Assembly (NCBI GenBank): GCA_022560555.1 | Contig: JADFSZ010000002.1 | Span: forward strand, 1-35,842 | Length of the DNA stretch: 35,842 bases | Reading direction: 5' to 3' | Origin: PVC group bacterium | Lineage (GTDB): Bacteria; GCA-001730085; JADFSZ01 | Shown here: piece by piece, positions 1 to 10,331 of the stretch | How positions within the stretch are numbered: position 1 is the first letter of the stretch | Layout of the letters: every line of letters begins with the position of its first letter | Made by a program: the position numbers and the translations under genes | Notes under the pieces: model-generated | The model's input: the letters and a program-made list of their open reading frames with translations, nothing else | Told to the model about the DNA's origin: nothing | Database searches by the model: none

Positions 1-13
1 TCATGATTTCCAA

Positions 14-339
14 TTATTCGGAAACAACCTTATAAACGATTTCCCCCGGCCTTGTCAAGCCCAATTCCTCACGTGCTATCTTCTCAATAACGAAACTATC
101 AGTTTCGAGGAGTTCAATCTCTCGTCGAATGTCCGCGTTTTGGCCGTGGATTTTCCCAATCTGAAGATTCAAACTGTGCTTTTCTTCCCGCAATTCATGT
201 GTTCTGGTAAAAATCGGAATAAATAAGTATCCCAACAAAAATAAAATGAACACACCGCTCAAAATAAGAACCGAAGGACGAACGGCTTCTTTTTTTCTTT
301 TTCTTTTCAGAACATATTGTCTTTTATTGAATATTCCCA

Positions 340-340
<1 letters not shown>
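14..340 (-). CDS. FtsB/DivIC-type septum formation initiator
   Basis: This is a small bitopic divisome protein of 108 residues. After a basic N-terminus there is one hydrophobic segment at about residues 23-44, then a heptad-like coiled coil at about residues 50-85 (leucine, glutamate and lysine rich). It ends in the family-typical stretch EELGLTRPGEIVYK. This is the FtsB/DivIC architecture; in the family it bridges FtsL and FtsQ (DivIB) at the division septum. I chose the ATG at 340, which overlaps the enolase stop codon (TGATG). A TTG three bases upstream would add one residue. The eno-ftsB order is common in bacteria, and the one-base overlap implies translational coupling. FtsB cannot be separated from DivIC by sequence alone. 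Confidence 0.85.
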
Positions 341-1665
<1,325 letters not shown>

Positions 1666-1728
1666 TTACATTCGTAAAACACAGCTATCCTTCGTTATTT
1701 TATATGATAATCCGAAATCCTGCTAGGC

Positions 1729-2955
1729 CTATTCTGATTTTGGAAGATTGACAGAGTTGTCAATCGGGAGATGTTCTCGAATATATTTTCGTTCACGCCT
1801 TTCATCGATCCGCTCGTAAATATCCACATGTCCCTGCCGTTCCTCACGCCAAAGATAAAGGCGGGGAATGTTCCGGCCTAAAGAACATAAAATCTCATAG
1901 GAAATAGTGCCGGTCCACTTGGCCATTGTGTGAGCGCTAATTTCACAAGCCCCCTGAGTTCCCATAAGAACAACCTCATCTCCGACAGCCGCAGCCGGAA
2001 TATCCGTAAGGTCTAAAACGATCTGATCCATACATACGCGGCCAATCACCGGCGCCTTTCGGCTATGAATAAGGGCATACCCTTTGTTCGAAAGGCAACG
2101 GAAGTAACCTAAACCATATCCAACCGGAATGATACCGATTTTGGTCCTTCTTTTTGTACGAAAAGTTTGTCCATAGCTGATATCCTTCTCGGGTAAGACA
2201 TCTTTAATAACCAGGACACGGCTTTTATAGGACATAGCCGGAATGAGATTCAGCTGATTTTTAATTCTCTCAGATGGAACATATCCATAGAGAGCCAAAC
2301 CGGGACGTACCATGTTATAGTGACAGGCGGGAAAGTCCAGCATGGCAGCGCTATTGCAAACATGGGTAAAAATATTTTTACCCATAGGTACATTTTTAAG
2401 AATTTTTTCAAAACGTTTGATTTGTTCAAAAAGGAAAGAACGATCCACTTCATCCGCTGTTGAAAAATGAGTATAAACTCCATCGATTTTTAAATAAGGC
2501 ATCTTTACTATTTCCTTAAGCACATCTTTCGCTTCATCACAATTGATGCCCAATCGTCCCATCCCTGTATCAATTTTGATGTGAATTTTAATGATTTGAC
2601 GGCGCTTGGACGCTTTGTCAGATAAATGGCGCGCCCAATCTATGGAATGGACCGTGGGAATCAGATTGTACTCAAGAATCGAATCAAGATCATCCGTGAG
2701 AAGACCTCCCATAACAAGAATCTCGCCGAAATGCCCCAGATTTCGTATGGCAATGCCCTCTTCAACATTATTCACTGCGAAAAAGCTCACGCCTTCCTTA
2801 GCCAAAATGCGCGCGATTTCACACGCGCCGTGGCCATAAGCATCAGATTTAACAACGGGGAGAACACAAACATCTCTTCCCACATAATTTTTAATCTCAT
2901 GGAAATTATGCACAATGGCATTAAGATTTATTTCCACCCAGGTATTAACCGACAT
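1729..2955 (-). CDS. alr: Alanine racemase
   Basis: A PLP-dependent enzyme that makes D-alanine for peptidoglycan. The PLP-binding lysine lies in VVKSDAYGHG near residue 37. The second catalytic base is the tyrosine of ISYGQTF, and GRVCMDQ is the usual conserved block of the C-terminal barrel. At 408 residues it is about 30-40 residues longer than typical racemases. The extra part is a charged C-terminal tail after residue about 370, rich in Arg and Glu, of unknown role. It sits 30 bases after rsmI and 75 bases before eno, so it is probably part of a housekeeping run. No biosynthetic/catabolic isozyme distinction can be made. Confidence 0.96.
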   Translation of the reverse strand: MSVNTWVEINLNAIVHNFHEIKNYVGRDVCVLPVVKSDAYGHGACEIARILAKEGVSFFAVNNVEEGIAIRNLGHFGEILVMGGLLTDDLDSILEYNLIPTVHSIDWARHLSDKASKRRQIIKIHIKIDTGMGRLGINCDEAKDVLKEIVKMPYLKIDGVYTHFSTADEVDRSFLFEQIKRFEKILKNVPMGKNIFTHVCNSAAMLDFPACHYNMVRPGLALYGYVPSERIKNQLNLIPAMSYKSRVLVIKDVLPEKDISYGQTFRTKRRTKIGIIPVGYGLGYFRCLSNKGYALIHSRKAPVIGRVCMDQIVLDLTDIPAAAVGDEVVLMGTQGACEISAHTMAKWTGTISYEILCSLGRNIPRLYLWREERQGHVDIYERIDERRERKYIREHLPIDNSVNLPKSE

Positions 2956-2985
2956 AAATTGGACCCATTCACCATTTATGGAAAA

Positions 2986-3639
2986 TTAGAACAGTACGAC
3001 AATTTCTCCTCGAGGAGGATTGTCCTGAAAATGATTATAAACGCTGCCGACATTGCCGCGGAAGATTTCTTCAAACTTTTTCGTAAGCTCCCGCGAGACA
3101 ACCACATCCACACCCGAATTTATTGTATTCAAGAGTTCAAGTAAAGTCAACAAACGATGTGGAGATTCATAAATTATTTTCGTATAGGGGCATTGGATCA
3201 GTTCTTGAAGCATCTTTTTCCTTTTCCCCTTTTTCACCGGAAGAAACCCAACAAACAAAAACTTATCCGTGGGACACCCCGACGTGACAAGCGCGGCTAT
3301 ACACGCAGTGGCCCCCGGGATCGGAATAACTGAAATGTTTTCCTCAATAGCCTTTCGGATGAGATAAAACCCGGGATCGGAAACCCCCGGGGTTCCTGAA
3401 TCAGTTACCAAAGCAAGGGTTAGGCCTTCTTTTAATTTTTCAATCAATTGCGATGTCCGTTTAACCTTGTTATGCTCGTGATAGGATATCATCGGGGTAT
3501 GAATTTGATAATGGCTAAGAAGTTTTTTGGTGTGCCGGGTATCTTCGGCCGCGATCAAAGACGCTTCCCCCAAAATTCTTATGGCACGTAAGGTAATGTC
3601 TTCCAAGTTACCGATCGGGGTGCTTACAACATACAGCAT
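2986..3639 (-). CDS. rsmI: 16S rRNA (cytidine-1402 2'-O)-methyltransferase, short form
   Basis: This SAM-dependent tetrapyrrole-methylase-fold enzyme 2'-O-methylates C1402 of 16S rRNA in the decoding centre. The opening LYVVSTPIGNLEDITLRA, the AAEDTRHTKKLL segment, TDSGTPGVSDPG and IPIPGATACIAAL are all diagnostic of RsmI. The protein is only 217 residues and stops right after RGEIVVLF. Family members of about 280 residues continue for a further roughly 60 residues with a small C-terminal domain. No frameshifted remainder fits in the 30 bases before alr, so the short form appears genuine. A GAGG ribosome site precedes the ATG. Confidence 0.95.
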   Translation of the reverse strand: MLYVVSTPIGNLEDITLRAIRILGEASLIAAEDTRHTKKLLSHYQIHTPMISYHEHNKVKRTSQLIEKLKEGLTLALVTDSGTPGVSDPGFYLIRKAIEENISVIPIPGATACIAALVTSGCPTDKFLFVGFLPVKKGKRKKMLQELIQCPYTKIIYESPHRLLTLLELLNTINSGVDVVVSRELTKKFEEIFRGNVGSVYNHFQDNPPRGEIVVLF

Positions 3640-3682
3640 GCGGGTCTACCTCATCTTAGGTTAAAACGGGGTGTGTTCCTTT

Positions 3683-4474
3683 TCACTGGTTTAATACCGG
3701 AAACGTTTTTCGAAAAGCCCGAAGTTTTTTTAAAGAAATTGTAACGGAAAGAGTTCCTTCGCGTACCGGAAGCCGTTTCATAACGGATCCGTCAAAAGAG
3801 ATGATACATGTTTCTCCGCACCTGGCTTCATTCCCTTTGCCCCCCGTTTGATTACAAGCGCAAAAATAGACTTGATTTTCTATGGCCCGGGCTCGAGTCA
3901 GGTATCGCCACGCGATTGATCCTGTTTTGGTTCTGAAGGATGAGGGTAAAAAAATAATTTCGGCTCCTTTACGGACTAAGCGGCGAAAATACTCAGGATA
4001 GCGCAAATCAACACATATCCCCAATCCAATACGAATGCCGTCCAAAACCACGATTCCGTCTCTCACGCCTTTCGATGTATGCCGGGATTCATCTATAATA
4101 AAATCTTTTCGTTTAACAATGTACCAATACTTTTTGTGATAGGCATGGACCACACGCCCCCCACGATGGATCACCAGGGTTGTGTTTGTTGGTTTTTGTT
4201 TTCGAGAACGCCTTAACAGTAAACTTCCTAAAATCAAATGAACCTTGTTTTTCCGCGCAAATTCTTGAAACCATTTTATCCACGGAGAATTCCGTTCTAC
4301 CATGTTTTTTTCCGTGAATGTCCCAAAATAGAGAAAAGTCTCAGGCAAACAAATGATTTCCGGCCGGTCGATCATCGCTCTATTCAATAGACGGCATGTT
4401 TTTTTAAAATTATTTTCCGGATGTGATGATGCGGTCAATTGAATGAGAGTAATTCGGACAGTTTCTTTCGGCAT
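3683..4474 (-). CDS. Carbon-nitrogen hydrolase (nitrilase superfamily)
   Basis: A 263-residue hydrolase with the complete Glu-Lys-Cys triad of the nitrilase superfamily. The glutamate is in IICLPETF (near residue 45), the lysine in HAYHKKYWY (near residue 118) and the nucleophilic cysteine in GLGICVDLRYPEYFR (near residue 155). The family hydrolyses or transfers amide/nitrile C-N bonds in the cytosol. The closest functional groups by style are omega-amidase and deaminated-glutathione amidase-like enzymes, but the usual CYD around the cysteine is CVD here and the substrate cannot be read from sequence. It lies 24 bases downstream of the DUF3006 gene and 43 bases upstream of rsmI. Confidence 0.88.
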   Translation of the reverse strand: MPKETVRITLIQLTASSHPENNFKKTCRLLNRAMIDRPEIICLPETFLYFGTFTEKNMVERNSPWIKWFQEFARKNKVHLILGSLLLRRSRKQKPTNTTLVIHRGGRVVHAYHKKYWYIVKRKDFIIDESRHTSKGVRDGIVVLDGIRIGLGICVDLRYPEYFRRLVRKGAEIIFLPSSFRTKTGSIAWRYLTRARAIENQVYFCACNQTGGKGNEARCGETCIISFDGSVMKRLPVREGTLSVTISLKKLRAFRKTFPVLNQ

Positions 4475-4498
4475 TGTATCTATTTATGTTATTCCTAA

Positions 4499-4726
4499 TT
4501 ATTTTTTCCTGAGAATCTTATCAAGGAGGGATCGTGCTTCTTTTTTACGCGCTTTCGTGATTTTCTTCGTTTTTCTTGTTTTTTTAAGATAAAGCGTCAA
4601 CACATCACCTTCTTTCGCGCCAGACGGCAAAAGCCACGAGGGCAATATCACCTTAAAGGCTCGCCCATGAATTTCCAAAATGGCCCGATCCTTTTCTACG
4701 CGATCCAATATCACTTTTGTAATCAT
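4499..4726 (-). CDS. DUF3006-like small protein
   Basis: A 75-residue protein. The first 45 residues fit the DUF3006 pattern: a VILDRVEKDRAILE strand pair, then a hydrophobic strand, LPSGAKEGDVLTLYL. This suggests a small beta-barrel-like domain. The tail (residues 48-75) is strongly basic, with many Lys and Arg, and could contact nucleic acid, but that is only inference. The function of the family is unknown. The ATG lies three bases after the stop of the upstream membrane TPR gene, so the two are almost certainly co-transcribed. Confidence 0.75.
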   Translation of the reverse strand: MITKVILDRVEKDRAILEIHGRAFKVILPSWLLPSGAKEGDVLTLYLKKTRKTKKITKARKKEARSLLDKILRKK

Positions 4727-4729
4727 TGA

Positions 4730-5284
4730 TTATTTAGTTGTCGTTAATTTAATGGCTTGTTTTTTTATAGAATTTAAAAGCTCATGTATCTCTTCCGCCC
4801 ACTTATCTCCGCCGGGAAGCGACAGACATTTGTTGAAATGCTTGTCGGCAAGCTTGGGATTATTTTCTTCACAGGCGATTTTTCCTAATTGAAAATAGCA
4901 ATCCTGATCTCTCTTGTTTTCTCTAATAATTTGCTCAAAAACCATTCGGGCATCCATGCGCTCGCCTTGAAGATACAGGGCGAGGGCTTGACGGTATCGT
5001 TCCTCTGCTTTTTGGGAATACGGAGTCGGGGCCAAAGAAGTGTTGAGTGTGCAAATATCGATCAAGTTGTACAGCCACACCCAAAGAGCAAGAATACCAA
5101 ATCCAATCGCCAAAACTTTGTTGATGGGAGTGGGCATCCATCGAATGCTCCCTAACGCGAGAATGAAACAAACAAGAAACGTCCCAAAAAATGCGGCACC
5201 TCTTTTTGGATACCCTTTGAGCCAATGGCCTGTCCCGCAGACAAGCAAACTGCTTGTGAGAGCTATCATATCCCGCATTGCCAT
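4730..5284 (-). CDS. Membrane protein with C-terminal TPR segment
   Basis: A 184-residue protein of unknown function. The N-terminal half has two or three hydrophobic segments (about residues 6-20, 30-47 and 58-74), with the motif GTGHWLKGYPKRGAAFF that recalls the short glycine-containing turn of TM2/DUF5683-type proteins. From about residue 92 onward the sequence is tetratricopeptide-like (EERYRQALALYLQGERMDA, then FQLGKIACEENNPKLADKHF). It therefore probably presents a cytoplasmic or periplasmic protein-interaction arm. It starts 33 bases after the TPR-bearing O-antigen ligase, with an AGGA ribosome site, and may act with it in envelope assembly. Confidence 0.7.
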   Translation of the reverse strand: MAMRDMIALTSSLLVCGTGHWLKGYPKRGAAFFGTFLVCFILALGSIRWMPTPINKVLAIGFGILALWVWLYNLIDICTLNTSLAPTPYSQKAEERYRQALALYLQGERMDARMVFEQIIRENKRDQDCYFQLGKIACEENNPKLADKHFNKCLSLPGGDKWAEEIHELLNSIKKQAIKLTTTK

Positions 5285-5317
5285 CCGATCCTGATTAGGG
5301 TTATCATGTTTACACTT

Positions 5318-7291
5318 TTAATGTATTTGTCCATACTGCCGCTCAATGTCATCACGGTATTTTATAAACTGAGGATTTTCTTCAAAGAACTTCGAATCGA
5401 TTTTGCGGATAAGGTCAACTTGTTCCTTCGCTTCGGGAATCATTTTCTTTTTCCAATAATACATAGCAAGATTCATTCGGGTTCCCGCGTGCAATGGATT
5501 AATCTTGCTTGCCGTTTGATAAATCTCGTACGCTCGATCTATTTGGCCGTCTAAGGTATAAACAGCCCCGAGATTGTTTAAGATAATCTCATAATACGGA
5601 TACAACTTCAAGGCTTTTTTATACTTTTCGATGGCTTTTTCGAAAGAATCATGCGCGGCCATGAGCCGATTTTCTTTTCGATATTTTTCCCCGTTTCGCT
5701 GATGAATTCTTCCCAGAAAAAATCCGATTTGTTCATCGGCAAAATACCATTCTTCAGCTTGATGAAGATCACGCAAAGCTGAATTCAAATTTTCTCGACG
5801 ATAATGGACGATCCCATCTTTTATATACCTGCTGCCGATCCAACGGCGCGGGACAACAGAAAAAGCATAAAGAAAAAGACAAACGGTGAGACACAAGATA
5901 AACATACGTCTAAAAATTTGTTTTGAAGACAATGAGATTCCCCATACATCATCGGATTTTTTGCCGGATCCCCAAATAGAATTTCCGGCCCAGATCATTC
6001 CGCCTGTTGCCCAAAACATCCAAGCCCCGGCCGGGACAGTCAGCAAAACATATCCGAATAATCCCTGGATCAGACACCCAACAAAAACGCCGCCAAAACA
6101 ATAAACATAAAATCGTTTGGCCCTGTCGCTCGATTTAAATAAAGCAAAAAGACTCCATCCCCAATGTCCGATAAGAAGCATAAAAACACCGATCCCCAAC
6201 ACACCCGTTTCGCTCATGATGTTAAGGTACTCATTGTGGGCTTTGACATACTTTATGCCTTTTCCGGTAAAGCCCCGTTCTTCTGTACTTCGAAACTTCA
6301 TGTGCTCCACCTTAAAATTACCGATACCATGACCCAGCAACGGAGCATCTTTGATAATGGATACAGTATCTTTCCACACAAGAAGTCTTGTTTTTCTCGC
6401 ATAATTGTCCGGATCAAAAATGGATATAAATCGATCTGTAAATCCCTGAACGCTCTCGGGCATGTTGTGCCGATAAGAACTTTTCTCATTGGAAACCAAC
6501 AGCACGACCGCAAACAATAGGACGAGAACCAGGGGGATCATCCGTAATAATCTTATCATCCATTTGCCAAGAGATTTGCCTCCCCAAACGACAATGAGCG
6601 TATAAACAAGGAAAATCCCTCCGAGAGAACCGAGCCAAACTCCACGGGTTTGTGCTACTAAGAGAAACAAGCCGCATACAAGCGCTACAAAACCAGCAAA
6701 GATTTTCATGGGACGAGTTGGGGCGAACATCATCCCGACTGAAATCAAAAACGGGGTCAGCATATATTCCGACGCATAATTATAATGTCCTAAAAGAGCC
6801 TTGTGTTCCGTTCTAGGTAAATCAAAATGAATCCCCTGATGAATCACAACATCATAGATAAATGTTCCCAGCCCACCGGCCATCATAGCTAAAATCAGCA
6901 TCTTAAGATGGGATTCCTTTTGAAAAGTTTCCGAAATGATGATGGCGAGCATAACAAACCCGAGAACGCTTCTTAAAACAAAAAGAGCCTCATACTTATT
7001 TACAGCCGGGATGAGCGAAAAAATATTTATACTCCCAAACAGTATCGCAAAAATATATCCTGCGTTTCTTTTAAGATATAAGCCTCCTAAAGCGAGGCCC
7101 CTTACAAGGAAGAAACTTGAGATGAGGCACAAAAACATTTGTATGCTTGTGCTTTTCGGCAAGCTATGAATATTGTCCGTAAAAGGAGAATGAATAAACG
7201 GGATGAAGAACGTCATCCCAAGAATGCTCCACCTAATGATTCTATCCCAAACAGGCGCCTGATTTTGCCCTACATGATTTTGATTCATCAT
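5318..7291 (-). CDS. O-antigen ligase/polymerase family protein with TPR tail
   Basis: A 657-residue polytopic membrane protein. About ten hydrophobic segments fill residues 20-480. The Wzy_C signature is seen around residues 335-375, with the motif KAHNEYLNIMSETGVLGIGVF. This is the family of WaaL O-antigen ligases, Wzy-like polymerases and some PglL-type glycan transferases, which join undecaprenyl-linked glycans to an acceptor at the periplasmic face. Residues of about 505-645 form TPR-like helices ending in NPLHAGTRMNLAMYYWKKKM. Such TPR tails occur in many WaaL/PglL-like proteins from environmental bacteria and could bind the acceptor. The start ATG overlaps the folC stop by four bases. 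Ligase, polymerase or protein glycosyltransferase cannot be told apart. Confidence 0.85.
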   Translation of the reverse strand: MMNQNHVGQNQAPVWDRIIRWSILGMTFFIPFIHSPFTDNIHSLPKSTSIQMFLCLISSFFLVRGLALGGLYLKRNAGYIFAILFGSINIFSLIPAVNKYEALFVLRSVLGFVMLAIIISETFQKESHLKMLILAMMAGGLGTFIYDVVIHQGIHFDLPRTEHKALLGHYNYASEYMLTPFLISVGMMFAPTRPMKIFAGFVALVCGLFLLVAQTRGVWLGSLGGIFLVYTLIVVWGGKSLGKWMIRLLRMIPLVLVLLFAVVLLVSNEKSSYRHNMPESVQGFTDRFISIFDPDNYARKTRLLVWKDTVSIIKDAPLLGHGIGNFKVEHMKFRSTEERGFTGKGIKYVKAHNEYLNIMSETGVLGIGVFMLLIGHWGWSLFALFKSSDRAKRFYVYCFGGVFVGCLIQGLFGYVLLTVPAGAWMFWATGGMIWAGNSIWGSGKKSDDVWGISLSSKQIFRRMFILCLTVCLFLYAFSVVPRRWIGSRYIKDGIVHYRRENLNSALRDLHQAEEWYFADEQIGFFLGRIHQRNGEKYRKENRLMAAHDSFEKAIEKYKKALKLYPYYEIILNNLGAVYTLDGQIDRAYEIYQTASKINPLHAGTRMNLAMYYWKKKMIPEAKEQVDLIRKIDSKFFEENPQFIKYRDDIERQYGQIH

Positions 7292-8583
7292 GATGCCCTT
7301 TGAAATTTCTTGCTTGCGTGCTCCAACAGATAGATCGATCCCGTAACCAAGACAACATCTCTTTCAGGTTTTTGAAGGTTTTTTTTAGTTTCGGAGAACG
7401 CGGAGATAAAATCAGGATAAATTTTTACGGCTCGGCCAAGATTTTTAACCAAACCAGCCAGTCGATCAACGTGGCGAAATCGCGCCGTTTTTAGCCGCAC
7501 AATGGCAACTTGGCGCACCCTCGGAATAAGAATGCGGCACATGAGAGCCGCATGTTTGTCATCGAGAATAGACAGTATCAGATAGATATCTTTGTCGAAA
7601 AAGTAGCAATTGAGATTATCCTTGAGAACATGAAAAGCGGGAGCATTATGCGCGGCATCCAATACAACATAAGGATTTTTTGAAACAATCTCAAATCGAC
7701 AGGGCCACCGGGTGTGTTTCAGCCCTTGACGCATCCGATGGACTTGTATGGGAAAATGGTCCCGCAAAACATGGAGCGATGTTATGGCGGCGGCTAAATT
7801 ATCCCGCTGATGAAGCCCCAGAAGCGGGACCGTAAAGTTCTCATAGAGACTTCCATTCGCCTTAACCGAAATCTTCTTTTGGGCGTGACAAGTCCGGTGA
7901 CTTTGAAAAAGGACGCCCCAAAGGGGCGCTCTTTGTTTTTCGCAAGTTTTTTTCAAAACAAGAAGGGCCTCTTTTTTTGTTTCTCCGCTAATGCAGGGGA
8001 TACGATTTTTGACAATCCCGGCCTTTTCTCCGGCAATCTTACGGATATTATCTCCGAGCCAATACGTATGGTCCTTGGCAATATTCGTGATCACGGTGAC
8101 TAAAGGCCTAATGACGTTCGTCGCGTCCAGACGTCCTCCCATTCCAACTTCCATAATAGCAATATCAACCTTCATTTTTTCAAAATACATGAATGCGATA
8201 GCCGTTACAGCTTCAAAAAAAGTCATTGAAACCCCGGGGGGAAGATTTCGAGATAATTTTTTAACCTCCTCGGCTAGACCAGAAAGGGCCTTTTCGGATA
8301 TCGTCTTTTCAATTTGAAGGGGGTTAATAATTTTTATTCTTTCGGCAAGCTGACAGATATGAGGCGATGTGTAGAGACCCACTTTGAGATCGTGCGCCGC
8401 TAACATCCGAGCTATCATGGATGCCGTTGATCCTTTGCCGTTTGTTCCCGCGATATGAATCGTCTTATAAGCGTTTTGAGGGAAACCCGCCGCGGCAAGG
8501 AGAGTTTCCATGTTAGATAAGCCGAATTTGATACCAAATAAAGTTAAGGACTGCAGATATTTTTGAGTACAAACAGCTGCCAT
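7288..8583 (-). CDS. folC: Dihydrofolate synthase / folylpolyglutamate synthase
   Basis: A cytosolic Mur-ligase-family enzyme of 431 residues that adds glutamate to dihydropteroate and/or folates using ATP. The P-loop is AGTNGKGSTASMIARML at about residue 46. Further family blocks are VGLYTSPHICQLAERIKI, EVGMGGRLDATNVI and ITNIAKDHTYWLG. The position before the catalytic-lysine region (AGEKAGIVKNRIPCI) is also conserved. The length is normal. It is 43 bases downstream of accD, a pairing found in many bacteria, and overlaps the O-antigen ligase gene. Whether it carries one or both activities is not readable here. Confidence 0.96.
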   Translation of the reverse strand: MAAVCTQKYLQSLTLFGIKFGLSNMETLLAAAGFPQNAYKTIHIAGTNGKGSTASMIARMLAAHDLKVGLYTSPHICQLAERIKIINPLQIEKTISEKALSGLAEEVKKLSRNLPPGVSMTFFEAVTAIAFMYFEKMKVDIAIMEVGMGGRLDATNVIRPLVTVITNIAKDHTYWLGDNIRKIAGEKAGIVKNRIPCISGETKKEALLVLKKTCEKQRAPLWGVLFQSHRTCHAQKKISVKANGSLYENFTVPLLGLHQRDNLAAAITSLHVLRDHFPIQVHRMRQGLKHTRWPCRFEIVSKNPYVVLDAAHNAPAFHVLKDNLNCYFFDKDIYLILSILDDKHAALMCRILIPRVRQVAIVRLKTARFRHVDRLAGLVKNLGRAVKIYPDFISAFSETKKNLQKPERDVVLVTGSIYLLEHASKKFQRAS

Positions 8584-8626
8584 AAGAGGAAGGCCGGTTT
8601 TTCTTACTACCAGGGTTATAAATAGC

Positions 8627-9463
8627 TTAGGGGCTTAAATAATCAAGCAACGAGGCGATTCGGGCTTTTAATTCGGACCTCTCGACAATAATATCAATCA
8701 TGCCGTGTTCTAAAAGAAATTCTGATCGTTGAAACCCTTCCGGGAGTTTTTGCCGTATGGTCTGTTCAATCACGCGGGGGCCGGTAAATCCTATGAGGGC
8801 CTTCGGCTCGGCAACAATCACATCTCCTACGGACGCAAAACTGGCCATCACGCCGGCCATCGTAGGATTTGTCAAAATAGATATAAAAGGCAGATTCGCT
8901 TGGCGTAGGAGCCCTAAAGCCGCGCAGGTTTTCGCCATCTGCATCAAAGAATACAAGCCTTCATACATACGCGCTCCACCACCTGATCCCGAGATAATCA
9001 GAACCGGACGTCGTTCATCGATAGCTTTTTCGATCATACGTGTCAACTTTTCTCCCACAACAGATCCCATGCTGCCCATAATAAAGTTGGAATCTGTAAC
9101 CCCAATGCGAACACCATAACCCAGAACTTTCCCGCTTCCGGTAATAACGGCATCATCCAGACCGGTTTTTTTCTGATCGGCCTTTAACTTTTCCTTATAG
9201 GGCTTTGTCCCCGTGAAATTCAGAGGATCGTTCGCGCGCAACCTCCATGGATCCTCACAAAATGTCCCTTTATCAATCAAGTAATCGATTCTTCTCTGAG
9301 CGGTCAACGGGATATGGTGTCCGCATTCCGGACAGACGTATAACGTTTCCTCAAGCTTTTTTGTATAGATGAGTTTTCCGCAACCGGTACATTTTGACCA
9401 AATGCCTTCGGGCATACTACGTTTTTTTGTCAATTTCCAACGAGGGAAACCAAACCAACTCAT
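8627..9463 (-). CDS. accD: Acetyl-CoA carboxylase carboxyltransferase subunit beta
   Basis: The beta subunit of the carboxyltransferase that moves the carboxyl group from biotin carboxyl carrier protein to acetyl-CoA, making malonyl-CoA for fatty acid synthesis. It has 278 residues. An N-terminal four-cysteine zinc ribbon is seen (CTGCGKL and CPECGHH, residues about 25-50). The crotonase-like carboxyltransferase core follows, with the oxyanion-forming SGSGGGARMYEG and NPTMAGVMASFASVGDV segments. Its partner accA is not in the window. Its ATG overlaps the metallo-hydrolase stop codon by four bases. Confidence 0.97.
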   Translation of the reverse strand: MSWFGFPRWKLTKKRSMPEGIWSKCTGCGKLIYTKKLEETLYVCPECGHHIPLTAQRRIDYLIDKGTFCEDPWRLRANDPLNFTGTKPYKEKLKADQKKTGLDDAVITGSGKVLGYGVRIGVTDSNFIMGSMGSVVGEKLTRMIEKAIDERRPVLIISGSGGGARMYEGLYSLMQMAKTCAALGLLRQANLPFISILTNPTMAGVMASFASVGDVIVAEPKALIGFTGPRVIEQTIRQKLPEGFQRSEFLLEHGMIDIIVERSELKARIASLLDYLSP

Positions 9464-10296
9464 ATCTGCTCCTCTAATACCCGCACCGCCCCATAGCCTC
9501 CGACAGACGTCCCATCCGCTTCTAGTTCTATACAGCGGCTGACACGGTCCTGAAAAGTGGCGTTCATTGAAACATGCGGATATCCATTTTGCATGACAAC
9601 ATCATGATTGACGGCAAGAGCCCGTTTAGAATCATTGCATTCCTGTGACAAATGGACCAAAAACACATAATAAAGTTCTTTATGTAAAACTTTTTCAATG
9701 ATATGAGCGCACTCCTCATTCGAAAGGTGGCCAAAATTCCCCATGATCCTCTTTTTGAGATAACTCGGCCGTTTTGACTTCGCCAGCAACTCAACATCGT
9801 GATTAGATTCTATCACAAGAATATTCACATTGAGAAGATTTTCAAGAACGGTCGGAGTCAAACATCCCAAATCTAAGGCAATCCCGATTTTACAGCTTTC
9901 AGTTTGAATTCTGAATCCGACAGGGTCCGTACTGTCATGCATAACGGAGAAAGGCTTTATCGTAAAATCTCCGATCGTAAATTCTTTAAGTGTTTCAAAA
10001 ATTTGAAAACTTTTATGGTTTCGACTTTTTCTGTTGATCGCTTTATGTGTGAGGCGGCTCGTATATATGACAGGAGCATCTGTGCTTGACATATCTTTGA
10101 GGGCCCTGATATGATCCATATGCTCATGCGTAATCAGGATCGCGTCTATGGACTCCCACTCGACAGAAATGGCCTTTAAGCGGTTTTTCAGCTCTTTGAG
10201 GGGCAATCCCGCGTCCACAAGCACATGCGTTTTTCCAACTGATACATAAATCGCATTGCCCTTGCTCCCACTCGCCAAAACACAAAATTTTAACAT
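9460..10296 (-). CDS. MBL-fold metallo-hydrolase, YycJ/WalJ-like
   Basis: A 278-residue metallo-beta-lactamase-fold protein. It opens with LKFCVLASGSKGNAIYVSVG, the typical start of the YycJ/WalJ group. It carries the metal-binding THEHMDH motif at about residue 58 and later histidines in VMHDSTDP, ESNHDVELL and NFGHLSNEE. YycJ/WalJ proteins are thought to be exonuclease-like and have been linked to DNA processing and cell-wall regulation; nothing in the sequence shows the substrate here. I placed the start at the ATG at 10296; a GTG one codon upstream is possible. It overlaps accD by four bases and follows the proline-rich protein gene by 35 bases. Confidence 0.88.
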   Translation of the reverse strand: MLKFCVLASGSKGNAIYVSVGKTHVLVDAGLPLKELKNRLKAISVEWESIDAILITHEHMDHIRALKDMSSTDAPVIYTSRLTHKAINRKSRNHKSFQIFETLKEFTIGDFTIKPFSVMHDSTDPVGFRIQTESCKIGIALDLGCLTPTVLENLLNVNILVIESNHDVELLAKSKRPSYLKKRIMGNFGHLSNEECAHIIEKVLHKELYYVFLVHLSQECNDSKRALAVNHDVVMQNGYPHVSMNATFQDRVSRCIELEADGTSVGGYGAVRVLEEQI

Positions 10297-10331
10297 CACT
10301 GGTTCATCCTACGCGTTGTGCAGCTCTCGTA

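Noticed and set aside
2626-3144. 172-codon plus-strand open frame across alr and rsmI
   Set aside because: It is antisense to two confidently identified genes and shows no protein family features.
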